NCBI RefSeq assembly: GCF_047425875.1
Contig: NZ_CP179727.1
Location: 434,001-498,000, forward strand
Length of the DNA: 64,000 nucleotides
Direction: 5' to 3'
Source of the DNA: Macrococcoides animalis
Lineage (GTDB): Bacteria > Bacillota > Bacilli > Staphylococcales > Staphylococcaceae
Positions 10,701 to 18,492 of the stretch are shown here, piece after piece (positions within the stretch are counted from its first letter, which is position 1; every line of letters starts with the position of its first letter). The notes under the pieces were generated by a model. The model saw only the letters and a list, made by a program, of their open reading frames with translations, did no database searches and had not been told where the DNA came from. A program made the translations under genes and the position numbers.

Positions 10701-11125
10701 GCATTTAAATCCTCTGATGAAACATTATATTTTTTTAATTCACTAATTGTTTGGCTTAGCTTTTGACTAAAACCATAATATTGGCTTGTTGTTTGAAAGC
10801 GGCGGAGCTGTGCTTTATGTTGCATGATAACGTCATATGTCAACATTTCAACACCTGCTTTAGAAATCATCGATAAATCCGTACCACCTAATTCACTTTT
10901 TAAACGCCAATACAAGCGATCGAATGAATAAATTGCAGTACGCATGCTCCCTTTAATCGAAATATCATGACTTAATGCTTGTTCTATTGAGAACGTACTT
11001 TGTCTTGGTGCAATCATAATAATTGGTTCACCTAACGGAGCACTTTTTAATTTGTCTTTAATAGATTCTATGATATAGTGCGTTTTCCCTGTTCCACGTC
11101 TCCCTAATAAGAAACTTACCGTCAT
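7766..11125 (-). CDS. addB: ATP-dependent helicase/deoxyribonuclease subunit B
   Basis: 1119 residues. The N-terminus has a Walker A motif GRRGTGKT (about 8-15) on an otherwise helicase-like, Chi-scanning half. The C-terminal nuclease domain carries IIDYKSG and the four cysteines of the AddB-type iron-sulfur staple: one in ECAFKHFAGHG and three in CDYCDFKAVC near the end. AddB recognises Chi and cuts the opposite strand to AddA. A terminator-like hairpin lies only a few bases before its ribosome site, so expression may depend on read-through from spsB or on a promoter I could not identify. Confidence 0.95.
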   Translation of the reverse strand: MTVSFLLGRRGTGKTHYIIESIKDKLKSAPLGEPIIMIAPRQSTFSIEQALSHDISIKGSMRTAIYSFDRLYWRLKSELGGTDLSMISKAGVEMLTYDVIMQHKAQLRRFQTTSQYYGFSQKLSQTISELKKYNVSSEDLNALTTSNLEVRTLDKLHDIALIYDALNTEMSNEFMQSEDTLYHLMQLIEISPSIKQSDIYIDGFYNFTTIEYLVILALCQHAKSVTIALTIDPEHQSDLFRKTEETFHSISEYLNVSNIDFTITKFVYTYRFNNPALKHLEAQFDALHVQAFPKEEIKILEADNIQSEVNGIMHKIYNLGKNDYRYKDIAVLYRDQAHAESLIKRAIQLNLPYHTDLKEVMHHHHSIELIRSLLDFFKNTFQLDHLYRALKTGLVTKNAERLDIQFVDMLENVMITRGMHYKDLIEKRKLHYSKDDMYSTEVWEQFIHYVDHILALIEPLRKSLTESTNAAEFATHLYQFLLTIQLPEYLMANRDKMREDGQNYKALEFDQLLNGINQVLDDFVEVLRDKALTYDAMVEILDVGFESLEYNAAPQGLDQIQILNLDLAKVENKKVIFICGLNDDILPRRIKEDAIITDSEKRDISDIGGLKLAPTTDLLTQDERFVAYIAMTNATDSLYLSYSLMNQSYEAMRPSSYINDIKAIINTQMVYSADFKPDEQITTIDAGIRVAAQHYQDKAWQNIIQYYNANGYESIFKLSEFRNQTRPINDTNVNLLYGDVIKASVSRFESYNECAFKHFAGHGLRLRPRDNFELQSFQLGNIYHEVLAYLGETFMDKLFSVSREDIRQAIRQYLSQHLPSVQFEIMYSKQHYRFMILKIESMLTDTFSMIQSHQKQSKFKMAKFETRFGKQGDLDSQKIDLPKGRRVEISGQIDRIDILNTMEHDYVSIIDYKSGPTSLDLRKVYYGIQMQMMTYMDVVLQNKEKLGLKEDTLPAGMLYFHVYEPKLKLSNKQELSQDLIKKRAAEYKMDGYIIDDLDLVEYYDEMIAETNKSDIIPVGLKKSGEFTSASKVLPVDILNKFIEHNRNNFKKTAEDVLSGDCDISPLSYGNKLPCDYCDFKAVCHIDPILNVQDIRTKDEKIDVIQTILKGGQTDGNDMD

Positions 11126-11137
11126 ATGGGTTCCTCC

Positions 11138-11177
11138 TAAAAAAAATGCACTTCTTATAATAAATTATAAAAAGTGC
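11138..11177 (-). terminator. Hairpin between spsB and addB
   Basis: On the minus strand GCACTT...AAGTGC encloses TATAAT/ATTATA and is followed by eight T residues. The T run ends at the addB ribosome site, so the element both ends spsB and may limit entry into addBA. Confidence 0.8.
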
Positions 11178-11185
11178 TGACTTAT

Positions 11186-11746
11186 TTACTTTGGATCAAA
11201 ATTATAATGGAAACTATTAAATGGCCAATAGCGTAATGCTACTTCACCGACCACTTGCTCTTCTTTAATTAATCCGAAGTATCTACTATCTTTACTCACT
11301 TCACGATTATCTCCAAGTACGAGTAATTTGTCTTTTGGAATTGTATTCTTACCATTTGTATTCACTAAATCTTTTACACTAAAGTTTTCAGTCAGTAGTA
11401 TATTTGTTTTAGCAACTTTATTCTCTTCTAAATATGGCTCTTCTACTTTCTTACCATTAACGATAAGTTGGTCGTTATTATACTCTACAGTGTCTCCGGC
11501 TTTACCGATGACACGTTTAACGTAGTCAGATTTCTTATCTGCGTGAAATACCAGTACATCACCTTTATCAATTTGACCAACAGTATAGCCAATCTTATTA
11601 ACGATTACCTTCTCGCCATCCTTTAATGTAGGATCCATTGAATCCCCTTTAACAGTATATGTAACGAATAAGAATTGATTAATAACGAAGATTAACGCAA
11701 TTGCAACGACAATTGCAATCAACCATTCCACGATTTCCTTTTTCAA
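11186..11746 (-). CDS. spsB: Type I signal peptidase (active form)
   Basis: 186 residues starting from a TTG codon with AGAGGTGG about 6 bases upstream. One N-terminal membrane helix (8-29) anchors an outside catalytic domain. The nucleophile Ser36 lies in GDSMDP and the general base Lys77 in DYVKRVIGKAGD; the box-E sequence LGDNREVSKDSRYFG follows. These positions equal those I know for S. aureus SpsB, the essential enzyme that removes signal peptides from Sec and Tat substrates. spsA lies immediately upstream with an 11-base gap. Confidence 0.95.
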   Translation of the reverse strand: MKKEIVEWLIAIVVAIALIFVINQFLFVTYTVKGDSMDPTLKDGEKVIVNKIGYTVGQIDKGDVLVFHADKKSDYVKRVIGKAGDTVEYNNDQLIVNGKKVEEPYLEENKVAKTNILLTENFSVKDLVNTNGKNTIPKDKLLVLGDNREVSKDSRYFGLIKEEQVVGEVALRYWPFNSFHYNFDPK

Positions 11747-11757
11747 AATGCCACCTC

Positions 11758-12246
11758 TTATTTTTTATTATGCCAATACGTAAAGATAATTTTCCCTATC
11801 ATTTGATTACGATTAATACAGCCAAACGTTCGTGAATCCAGACTATTATCTATATTGTCCCCCAATACTAAATAACAATTGTTCGGTACAGTACGATATT
11901 GTTTCATTCGATTATCGAGTAATTGTTGCATCGATGCATCATGATAATGCGTCTTTTTACCATTTATATACACCGTTTTATTTGAAACTTTTATATAGTC
12001 ACCTGGTGTAGCAATGATGCGTTTCACCATTAATTCATTATCGTTTAATTTAAAGAAATACACGTCATTCTTTTTCGGTTCAATTACGATATCGATAAAT
12101 TGGTTCACGAGCACACGGTCACCATCGTTAAAGTTAGGTTCCATGGAGTGCCCATCGATTATATAATTTGATATAAAAAATGAACGTAATATAACAATAA
12201 ACAATACCGCGCAAGTAAATGGTACAATAAAACTTTTTAACTTCAT
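11758..12246 (-). CDS. spsA: Signal peptidase I paralog, catalytic dyad intact
   Basis: 162 residues with one N-terminal helix (about 7-29). S. aureus SpsA is regarded as inactive because it lacks the catalytic Ser and Lys. This paralog has both: Ser34 in DGHSMEP and Lys75 in MVKRIIATPGD, plus LGDNIDNSLDSRTFG. It should therefore be able to cleave, perhaps with a different substrate preference given its shorter middle region. Its ATG overlaps the stop codon of the TVP38-like gene (ATGA), so the three genes TVP38-like, spsA and spsB form one transcript. Confidence 0.88.
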   Translation of the reverse strand: MKLKSFIVPFTCAVLFIVILRSFFISNYIIDGHSMEPNFNDGDRVLVNQFIDIVIEPKKNDVYFFKLNDNELMVKRIIATPGDYIKVSNKTVYINGKKTHYHDASMQQLLDNRMKQYRTVPNNCYLVLGDNIDNSLDSRTFGCINRNQMIGKIIFTYWHNKK

Positions 12247-12842
12247 CGATTCGCCTCTGATTTAGTGATACGTTTTTCAAGTATCTTCCCTATAACCCAT
12301 AAAAGAATTAATACTATAGCAACAATTATACTCTTTTTCGGTTCTCTAACAAAGGAATATATATCGTTACCGATAAAACTTAGCATAAATAACATAACAG
12401 CTTTTCCACATAAAACTGCAATTAGATAATGCCTTATATTCACTGTACTTAAACCTGCAACAACATTTATAACACTAGACGGTGTGAATGGGAAACAAAG
12501 CAATATGAAGAGTGGCATTATTCCCTTTTCATCAACACGCCGTATAAACTTTAATGTATGTGGATGATTATTTAAATGCCTTAAAAACTTGTGTTGACCG
12601 TACTTTCTAACCAACAAAAACACAATATATGCACCACAAAATGCACCAAGCCAAGTTATGATAAATCCTAAAAATAATCCATATGTATTTACATTAACAA
12701 CTGCAAACAATGCAATCGGTAATATTGGAACAAATGCTTCTAAAAAGGGTAGTAAAAACGCAATGATAATCCCAAAAGATTCAAATGTTTCGAAGTAACC
12801 TTTAATTGCTTCTTCACTAAAATATTGCATTATGATATCCAT
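12243..12842 (-). CDS. TVP38/TMEM64 family membrane protein
   Basis: 199 residues from the ATG at 12842, which has AGGTG 5 bases upstream; a GTG at 12860 would add six residues but has no ribosome site. Several membrane helices, the PFLEAFVPILP segment (re-entrant DedA/VTT-domain signature), the loop HPHTLKFIRRVDEKG and LLCFPFTPSSVINVVAGLS mark the VTT/SNARE-associated family, relatives of which are lipid scramblases or phosphate-lipid flippases. It sits at the head of the operon with spsA and spsB, as in other staphylococci. Confidence 0.85.
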   Translation of the reverse strand: MDIIMQYFSEEAIKGYFETFESFGIIIAFLLPFLEAFVPILPIALFAVVNVNTYGLFLGFIITWLGAFCGAYIVFLLVRKYGQHKFLRHLNNHPHTLKFIRRVDEKGIMPLFILLCFPFTPSSVINVVAGLSTVNIRHYLIAVLCGKAVMLFMLSFIGNDIYSFVREPKKSIIVAIVLILLWVIGKILEKRITKSEANR

Positions 12843-12893
12843 AATAACACCTACTCTCACCTCATTTTATCGAAATTAAAATAAAAGTGCATT

Positions 12894-12920
12894 AAAAAAG
12901 CTAAGGCAAAAGCCTTAGCT
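12894..12920 (-). terminator. Terminator after pgi
   Basis: The stem GCTAAGGC/GCCTTAGC with an AAAA/TTTT loop is followed on the minus strand by six T residues, about 17 bases past the pgi stop codon. Confidence 0.92.
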
Positions 12921-12936
12921 TAAATGGAGGAATATG

Positions 12937-14283
12937 TTATTTATTTAGACGTGCTTCTAATTCTGCTTTTTTTTCTTCGAATCCTGGTTTGCCAAGTAAC
13001 GCAAACATGTTTTGTTTGTATGCCTCAACACCTGGTTGGTTAAATGGATTCACACCTAATAAGTATCCGCTCATTGCAACGCTTAATTCAAAGAAATAAA
13101 CCATGTAACCAAATGTGAATGCATCAAGTTGTGGTACTTCAACGACTAAGTTCGGTACACCACCATCACTATGTGCTAGGATAGTGCCTTGGAACGCTTT
13201 CGTATTAACGAAGTCTAAAGTTTTACCTGCTAAGAAGTTTAAACCGTCTAAGTCATTCTCATCTGCCTCAATTGTAATATCCGCACGAGGGTTTTGAACT
13301 TTGACAACTGTTTCAAAAATATCACGACGACCTTCTTGAACGTATTGACCTAATGAGTGTAGGTCTGTCGAGAAGTTTGCACTTGATGGATAAATTCCTT
13401 TGAAATCTTTTCCTTCAGATTCACCAAACAATTGTTTCCACCATTCATTGAAATATTGAAGACTTGGTTCGTAGTTAATCAACATTTCAATAGTGTAACC
13501 TTTATTGTAAAGCACATTTCTAATCACAGCATATTGATATGCAATATTTTCATTTAAGTTATCTGAACTTAAATCTAAACGTGCTTTATCCGCTCCTTGC
13601 ATCATCGCTTCAATATCATGTCCGCTCGCAGCAATCGGTAATAATCCAACAGCAGTAAGGACTGAGAAACGACCCCCAACATCATCAGGCACAACGAAAG
13701 TTTCGTAACCTTCTGTTGTTGCAAGTGATTTTAAAGCACCTTTTGCTTTATCTGTTGTCGCGTATATTCTTTCTTTCGCACCTTCTTTACCGTATTTTTC
13801 TTCTAATAATTTTTTAAATACACGGAATGCCACTGCTGGTTCTGTTGTAGTTCCTGATTTAGAAATTACATTGACTGAGAATTCTTTATCTTTAACATAT
13901 TCTATTAAGTCGCTTAAATAAGTTGAAGATAATTGGTGACCTGCAAAGATGATTTGAGGTTTACCTTGTTCTGATTTTAAGTGATCAAATGATTTGTTTA
14001 GCATTTCAATCGCCGCACGAGCACCTAAATATGATCCACCAATACCGATAACAACTAATACTTCACTATCTGATTGAATTTTTTTCGCTGCTGCTTGAAT
14101 ACGTGAAAATTCTTCTTTATCGTAATCATTCGGTAAGTTTATCCATCCTAAAAAGTCACTTCCGGCACCAGTTCCTTCATGAATTGTACTGTGCACATTT
14201 TTTACGATTGATTGCATTTGCTCTAATTCATGTTGCCCGAAGAAAGTTTCTGCTGTACTGTAATCAAATTTAATATGTGTCAT
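12937..14283 (-). CDS. pgi: Glucose-6-phosphate isomerase
   Basis: 448 residues, usual for Firmicute PGI. VIGIGGSYLGARAA binds the phosphate, NVISKSGTTTEPAVAF is PGI signature 1, GGRFSVLTAVGLLPIA is signature 2 neighbourhood, and the catalytic Glu lies in LINYEPSLQYFNEWWKQL. It interconverts glucose-6-phosphate and fructose-6-phosphate in the cytosol. AGGAGG precedes the ATG by 7 bases. Upstream there is a clear sigma-A promoter with an inverted repeat and a cre-like sequence just above the -35 box (listed separately). Confidence 0.97.
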   Translation of the reverse strand: MTHIKFDYSTAETFFGQHELEQMQSIVKNVHSTIHEGTGAGSDFLGWINLPNDYDKEEFSRIQAAAKKIQSDSEVLVVIGIGGSYLGARAAIEMLNKSFDHLKSEQGKPQIIFAGHQLSSTYLSDLIEYVKDKEFSVNVISKSGTTTEPAVAFRVFKKLLEEKYGKEGAKERIYATTDKAKGALKSLATTEGYETFVVPDDVGGRFSVLTAVGLLPIAASGHDIEAMMQGADKARLDLSSDNLNENIAYQYAVIRNVLYNKGYTIEMLINYEPSLQYFNEWWKQLFGESEGKDFKGIYPSSANFSTDLHSLGQYVQEGRRDIFETVVKVQNPRADITIEADENDLDGLNFLAGKTLDFVNTKAFQGTILAHSDGGVPNLVVEVPQLDAFTFGYMVYFFELSVAMSGYLLGVNPFNQPGVEAYKQNMFALLGKPGFEEKKAELEARLNK

Positions 14284-14314
14284 TATAAATCCTCCTGTTT
14301 ATGAATTCTTATTA

Positions 14315-14343
14315 ATTGTACTCTATACGGACATACATCTCAA
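14315..14343 (-). promoter_or_regulatory. Sigma-A promoter of pgi
   Basis: On the minus strand TTGAGA (14343-14338), a 17-base spacer and TACAAT (14320-14315) match the -35 and -10 boxes at optimal spacing. The leader to the pgi ATG is about 25-30 bases. Confidence 0.75.
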
Positions 14344-14372
14344 TGTATGCGAATTTTGTAAACGCATACATT
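14332..14372. promoter_or_regulatory. Inverted-repeat cluster and cre-like site upstream of pgi
   Basis: The element CATACAT occurs three times in alternating orientation (14332-14338, 14343-14349, 14365-14371). AATGTATGCG (14342-14351) and CGCATACATT (14363-14372) are perfect 10-base arms separated by 11 bases. Inside, TGTAAACGCATACA (14357-14370) fits the CcpA cre consensus at 13 of 14 positions. The site lies just upstream of the pgi -35 box, the position expected of an activator. Confidence 0.5.
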
Positions 14373-14494
14373 TTTAAATAACTAATTTTTTATGACATTT
14401 TAAAAAACACTCTAATCATCGTCTTTATAACTATAAATAAATTGAATAACACTTTCTCCATTCTATATTTATACACTATTTTGAATATTATGTG

Positions 14495-14523
14495 TTGATA
14501 TTGAATTTATATTTTGTTATGAT
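14495..14523 (+). promoter_or_regulatory. Sigma-A promoter of argGH
   Basis: TTGATA (14495-14500), 17 bases, TATGAT (14518-14523). The expected start is near 14530, about 50 bases before the argG ATG. Confidence 0.75.
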
Positions 14524-14527
14524 TTTA

Positions 14528-14541
14528 TGTATATTAATTCA
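14528..14541. promoter_or_regulatory. Candidate ArgR/AhrC operator (Arg box) for argGH
   Basis: TGTATATTAATTCA fits the Arg box pattern TGAATWWWWATTCA except at one base. It lies immediately after the -10 box, over the expected transcription start, where a repressor would act. The regulator gene itself is not in the window. Confidence 0.5.
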
Positions 14542-14579
14542 TTAAAACAAATATTTATAATAAAAGGGAGATTTTATTT

Positions 14580-15785
14580 ATGACTAAAGAAAAAGTAGTA
14601 CTTGCATATTCAGGCGGTTTAGATACTAGTGTTGCCATTCAATGGTTAATTGAAAAAGATTATGATGTCATCGCATGCTGTTTAGATGTCGGCGAAGGAA
14701 AAGATTTACATACAGTTAAAGAAAAAGCACTTACTGTCGGTGCTATCGAATCAATTATGCTAGATAAAGTCGATATATACGCACAAGAATATTTAAGTTA
14801 TGCAATAAAAGGCAATACTTTATATGAAAATACTTATCCATTAATCTCTGCGCTAAGTCGACCACTCATTGCAAAAGAATTAGTTGAAATTGCACATCAA
14901 TATGATGCACATTATATTGCACACGGTTGTACAGGTAAAGGTAATGACCAAGTACGATTTGAAGTTGCAATTCATAGTTTAGATCCTAAAATAAAAACGC
15001 TAGCACCAGTACGTGATTGGGGCTTTAGCCGTGAAGAAGAAATCGAATATGCAAAAGAACATCATATTCCAATTCCTATTAATCTTGATTCACCTTACTC
15101 AATCGATCAAAATCTATGGGGCAGAAGTAATGAATGTGGAATTTTAGAAAATCCATATATAGAACCACCTAAAGATGCCTATGAGTTAACGAAAGCGCCC
15201 GAAGAAGCTCCAGATACACCACTTTATTTGGAGATTTCTTTTAAAGGAGGGCTACCTACTGCGATTGATAATGAAGAATTACAACTTCATAAAGTCATTC
15301 AACAATTAAATAAACTAGGCGGTGATAATGGTGTAGGTCGAATCGATCACGTCGAAAATAGACTTGTTGGTATTAAGTCACGTGAAGTATATGAAGCTCC
15401 AGGAGCAATGATTATTATAGCTGCTCACCAAGCTTTAGAAACAATAACACTCACAAAAGACGTCCAACATTTTAAACCTTATGTAGAACAGCAATTTGCT
15501 AATCTTATTTATAATGGTCTATACTTTTCACCTCTATCAAATCATTTAAAAAATATGCTCAATGATATGCAACAATACGTGAATGGAAAAGTAAAAGTGA
15601 AGTTATATAAAGGAAATATCACGGTTGTTGGACGTACAAGTGACAATTCTTTATATAATGAAAAACTTGCAACTTATACGAAAGAAGATGCATTTAATCA
15701 ACAAGCTAGCGTTGGTTTTATTGAGATTTACGAATTACCAACGAAATTAGCTACTGAAGTTTATAGAGGTGATCTAAATGAGTGA
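14580..15785 (+). CDS. argG: Argininosuccinate synthase
   Basis: 401 residues. The N-type ATP pyrophosphatase loop AYSGGLDTSVAI (9-20) opens the protein. Further family segments are HGCTGKGNDQVRFE, APVRDWGFSREEEIEYA, NLWGRSNECGILE and GRIDHVENRLVGIKSREVYE. It joins citrulline and aspartate with ATP to argininosuccinate. GGGAG sits 9 bases ahead of the ATG. The last 8 bases overlap argH, so both are translated from one message. Confidence 0.97.
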   Translation: MTKEKVVLAYSGGLDTSVAIQWLIEKDYDVIACCLDVGEGKDLHTVKEKALTVGAIESIMLDKVDIYAQEYLSYAIKGNTLYENTYPLISALSRPLIAKELVEIAHQYDAHYIAHGCTGKGNDQVRFEVAIHSLDPKIKTLAPVRDWGFSREEEIEYAKEHHIPIPINLDSPYSIDQNLWGRSNECGILENPYIEPPKDAYELTKAPEEAPDTPLYLEISFKGGLPTAIDNEELQLHKVIQQLNKLGGDNGVGRIDHVENRLVGIKSREVYEAPGAMIIIAAHQALETITLTKDVQHFKPYVEQQFANLIYNGLYFSPLSNHLKNMLNDMQQYVNGKVKVKLYKGNITVVGRTSDNSLYNEKLATYTKEDAFNQQASVGFIEIYELPTKLATEVYRGDLNE

Positions 15786-17154
15786 TGCTTTATGGGGCGG
15801 TCGTTTTGAATCATCAATGGATGAACTTGTTGAAAAATTTAATCAATCGATTGATGTCGACCAAACACTATTTTATGAAGATATTGAAGGTAGTATTGCA
15901 CATGTAACAATGTTAGGCGATTGTAAGATTATCTCTAATGATGAAGCCAAACAAATAATATTAGGATTACTAGAATTAAAGACTGCATACCAAAATGGAG
16001 AAATAACATTTACTTCGAAGTATGAGGATATACATTTGAATATTGAACATTTGTTAACTGAACGTATAGGAGCAGTTGCAGGAAAGTTGCATACTGGACG
16101 TTCTCGAAATGATCAAGTGGCAACAGATATGCATTTGTATACTTATAAAAAAGTTAAAATAATGATTGATGCATTAAATTTACTGCAACAAAGTATAATT
16201 ACAAGTGCAGAACAAAATATTGATGTCATAATTCCAGGCTATACACATTTACAACGCGCACAACCCATTTTGTTTGCACATCATATTATGACGTACTTTT
16301 GGATGTTACAACGTGATAAAGAAAGACTGACCGAAAGTTTATCGCGAATTAATATGTCACCACTCGGTTCAGGTGCACTTGCTGGGACGACTTATCCTAT
16401 TAATCAACAACAAACAGCAGACCATTTAAAGTTCGAACAAATTTATCCAAACAGTATTGACGCTGTAAGTGACCGTGATTATATTTTAGAAACAATGAGT
16501 AACATTAATTTAATAATGATGCACCTATCAAGATTTTCTGAAGAAATCATATTGTGGTGCTCACATGAATTTAACTATATTACTTTAAGTGATGCCTATT
16601 CAACAGGATCATCAATTATGCCCCAAAAGAAAAATCCTGATATGGCCGAACTCGTAAGAGGTAAATCTGGAACAGTAGCAGGAAACTATATTGGGATGTT
16701 GATGACCCTTAAATCATTACCACTTGCTTATAATAAAGATTTACAAGAAGATAAAAAATCATTCTTTGATTCACTTGAAACATGTATCGATAGTTTAACC
16801 ATTTTTAGTGGTATGATTGATACTATGACAGTGAATAAAAATCATATTAAAATGACGATAGAACAGGACTTTTCAAATGCGACTGAACTGGCAGATTATT
16901 TAGTTGGATTCGGTATTCCATTTAGAGAGGCACATGCTTTAACAGGTAAGCTAGTTGGTGAATGCATTAAAGAAAACATATTTCTAAAAGATGTGTCTCT
17001 GGATAAATATAGAGCTATTCATCCAGAGATTACGCAAGAAATTTATTCTATCTTACAGCCAAAGGCGGCGGTAGAAAGAAGAACAAATTTTAATGGTACA
17101 AGTACAAAGTCTGTATTAGCACAAATAAAACAAGGCAAGTCTAAGTTAACTTAG
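15778..17154 (+). CDS. argH: Argininosuccinate lyase
   Basis: 458 residues, standard length. ALWGGRF opens the protein, HTGRSRNDQVATD (about 109-121) and HLQRAQPILFAHH contain catalytic positions, and GSSIMPQKKNPDMAELVRG is the fumarase/aspartase superfamily signature with the mobile-loop serine. It splits argininosuccinate to arginine and fumarate, ending arginine synthesis. GAGGTG inside the end of argG serves as its ribosome site. No other arg gene is present here. Confidence 0.97.
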   Translation: MSDALWGGRFESSMDELVEKFNQSIDVDQTLFYEDIEGSIAHVTMLGDCKIISNDEAKQIILGLLELKTAYQNGEITFTSKYEDIHLNIEHLLTERIGAVAGKLHTGRSRNDQVATDMHLYTYKKVKIMIDALNLLQQSIITSAEQNIDVIIPGYTHLQRAQPILFAHHIMTYFWMLQRDKERLTESLSRINMSPLGSGALAGTTYPINQQQTADHLKFEQIYPNSIDAVSDRDYILETMSNINLIMMHLSRFSEEIILWCSHEFNYITLSDAYSTGSSIMPQKKNPDMAELVRGKSGTVAGNYIGMLMTLKSLPLAYNKDLQEDKKSFFDSLETCIDSLTIFSGMIDTMTVNKNHIKMTIEQDFSNATELADYLVGFGIPFREAHALTGKLVGECIKENIFLKDVSLDKYRAIHPEITQEIYSILQPKAAVERRTNFNGTSTKSVLAQIKQGKSKLT

Positions 17155-17166
17155 ACTTGCCTTGTA
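17131..17166. terminator. Perfect 34-base palindromic terminator argH / adh
   Basis: 17131-17164 is a perfect palindrome (17 pairs around GTTAAC) followed by a T-rich tract. The argH stop codon at 17152-17154 lies within the stem, and the convergent adh gene ends 6 bases beyond, so it serves both. Confidence 0.9.
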
Positions 17167-17169
17167 TTT

Positions 17170-18330
17170 TTATAACGCTGCTTTATAAATTGCCATAATA
17201 TCGTCTTTATCTAAAGTATAAAAATTACCGAATGGTCCGTAAATTAATGTTTTGTCTGCAAATACTTCCAAATCGTCTTCTTTTACACCTACTTCTGATA
17301 ACTTCGTTGGTGCACCAAGTGATGACCAGAATTCAGACACTGAATCAATACCGTAATTAATCTTCTCTTCAACTGATAATTTGTTATCCACATTAAATAC
17401 ATCTTCAGCAAATTTTACAAAACGTTCCGGTGATTTTTTACTCACATAACGCATCCACTCTGGGAAGATAATCGCTAAACCAACACCATGTGCGATATCA
17501 TATACTGCACTAACAGCATGTTCTAAGTTATGTGTTGCCCAGTCCCCGTTATAACCCAAGCGCATAAAGCCGTTTAAAGCAACTGTTGCACCAAGCATTG
17601 TTGTCTCACGTGCTTCATAATTTTCAGGCTGTTCCATTGCAATTGGACCTGCATTCATAATTGCTTTCATCACACCGCTGATCATAGCATCACCAATTTC
17701 AGTGTTCGTTGCTTCATTGAAGTATTGTTCTAATAAATGACTCATACTATCTATAATACCATTTGCTGTTTGGTTTTTTGGTAATGTGTAAAGTAATTCT
17801 GGATTTAATAAACTGAACTTAGGAAATACTAGCGGTGAGCCCCATCCTAATTTTTCATTTGTTTCCCAGTTAGTAATTACGCTACCTGAGTTCATTTCTG
17901 AACCTGTTGCAGAAATTGTAAGAATTGTTCCGAAAGGAATTGCACTTTCAACAGTCGCTTTGCGCGTAACAATATCCCATGGATCTATATCACTTGTTGC
18001 AGCAGCTGAAATTAATTTAGTTCCATCAATTACTGAACCACCACCTATTGCTAATATGAAATCAATATTATTATCTTTAACTGCTTGCACACCTTTTCTT
18101 ACCGTTGCAAGTCGTGGATTTGGTTCAATCCCTGGTAATTCAAAAATATTATAGCCTTCTAGAAGTTTGATGACACGGTCGTAAAGACCTGTTTTCTTAA
18201 TGCTACCGCCACCATAAGTTAATAGAATGTTCTTACCTTCTGTGAATTTTTCAATCATTTGTGGTAATTGATCGGTACTTGTTTTTCCAAAAACCAAAGT
18301 TGTTGGATTGTTAAATGTAAATTCGTTCAT
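17170..18330 (-). CDS. Iron-containing alcohol dehydrogenase, YqhD/BdhA type
   Basis: 386 residues. The start MNEFTFNNPTTLVFGK is typical of the YqhD/butanol dehydrogenase branch of type III alcohol dehydrogenases. GGGSVIDGTKLI (about 96-107) binds the nucleotide. The metal ligands are expected at Asp of NGIIDSMSHLLEQY and the histidines of HNLEHAVSAVYDIAHGVGLA. It should reduce aldehydes with NAD(P)H; the substrate cannot be read from sequence. GAGGGGAG lies 9 bases before the ATG. A diffuse inverted repeat lies upstream at 18398-18420. Confidence 0.9.
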   Translation of the reverse strand: MNEFTFNNPTTLVFGKTSTDQLPQMIEKFTEGKNILLTYGGGSIKKTGLYDRVIKLLEGYNIFELPGIEPNPRLATVRKGVQAVKDNNIDFILAIGGGSVIDGTKLISAAATSDIDPWDIVTRKATVESAIPFGTILTISATGSEMNSGSVITNWETNEKLGWGSPLVFPKFSLLNPELLYTLPKNQTANGIIDSMSHLLEQYFNEATNTEIGDAMISGVMKAIMNAGPIAMEQPENYEARETTMLGATVALNGFMRLGYNGDWATHNLEHAVSAVYDIAHGVGLAIIFPEWMRYVSKKSPERFVKFAEDVFNVDNKLSVEEKINYGIDSVSEFWSSLGAPTKLSEVGVKEDDLEVFADKTLIYGPFGNFYTLDKDDIMAIYKAAL

Positions 18331-18397
18331 TTTAACATGCTCCCCTCTATTTTATTATATTGTATAAGACTTTTTTATTTTTGGGTAATATAATGAC

Positions 18398-18420
18398 TTG
18401 TACAATTGGTATTGTTACAA
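18398..18420. promoter_or_regulatory. Imperfect inverted repeat upstream of adh
   Basis: TTGTACAAT and TTGTTACAA flank a 5-base centre, matching in the TTGTA/TACAA ends. It sits about 70-90 bases upstream of the adh ATG, between adh and the gudB terminator, so it could be an operator. No clear -35/-10 pair was found around it. Confidence 0.25.
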
Positions 18421-18450
18421 TTTCGGTACTTAATTACCTCTAGCAGCAAA

Positions 18451-18482
18451 TAAAAAAGACATACCCAAAAAGAGTATGTCTC
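18451..18482 (-). terminator. Terminator after gudB
   Basis: On the minus strand AGACATAC pairs with GTATGTCT around a T-rich loop and is followed by six T residues, shortly after the gudB stop codon. Confidence 0.88.
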
Positions 18483-18492
18483 ATAATTAATA

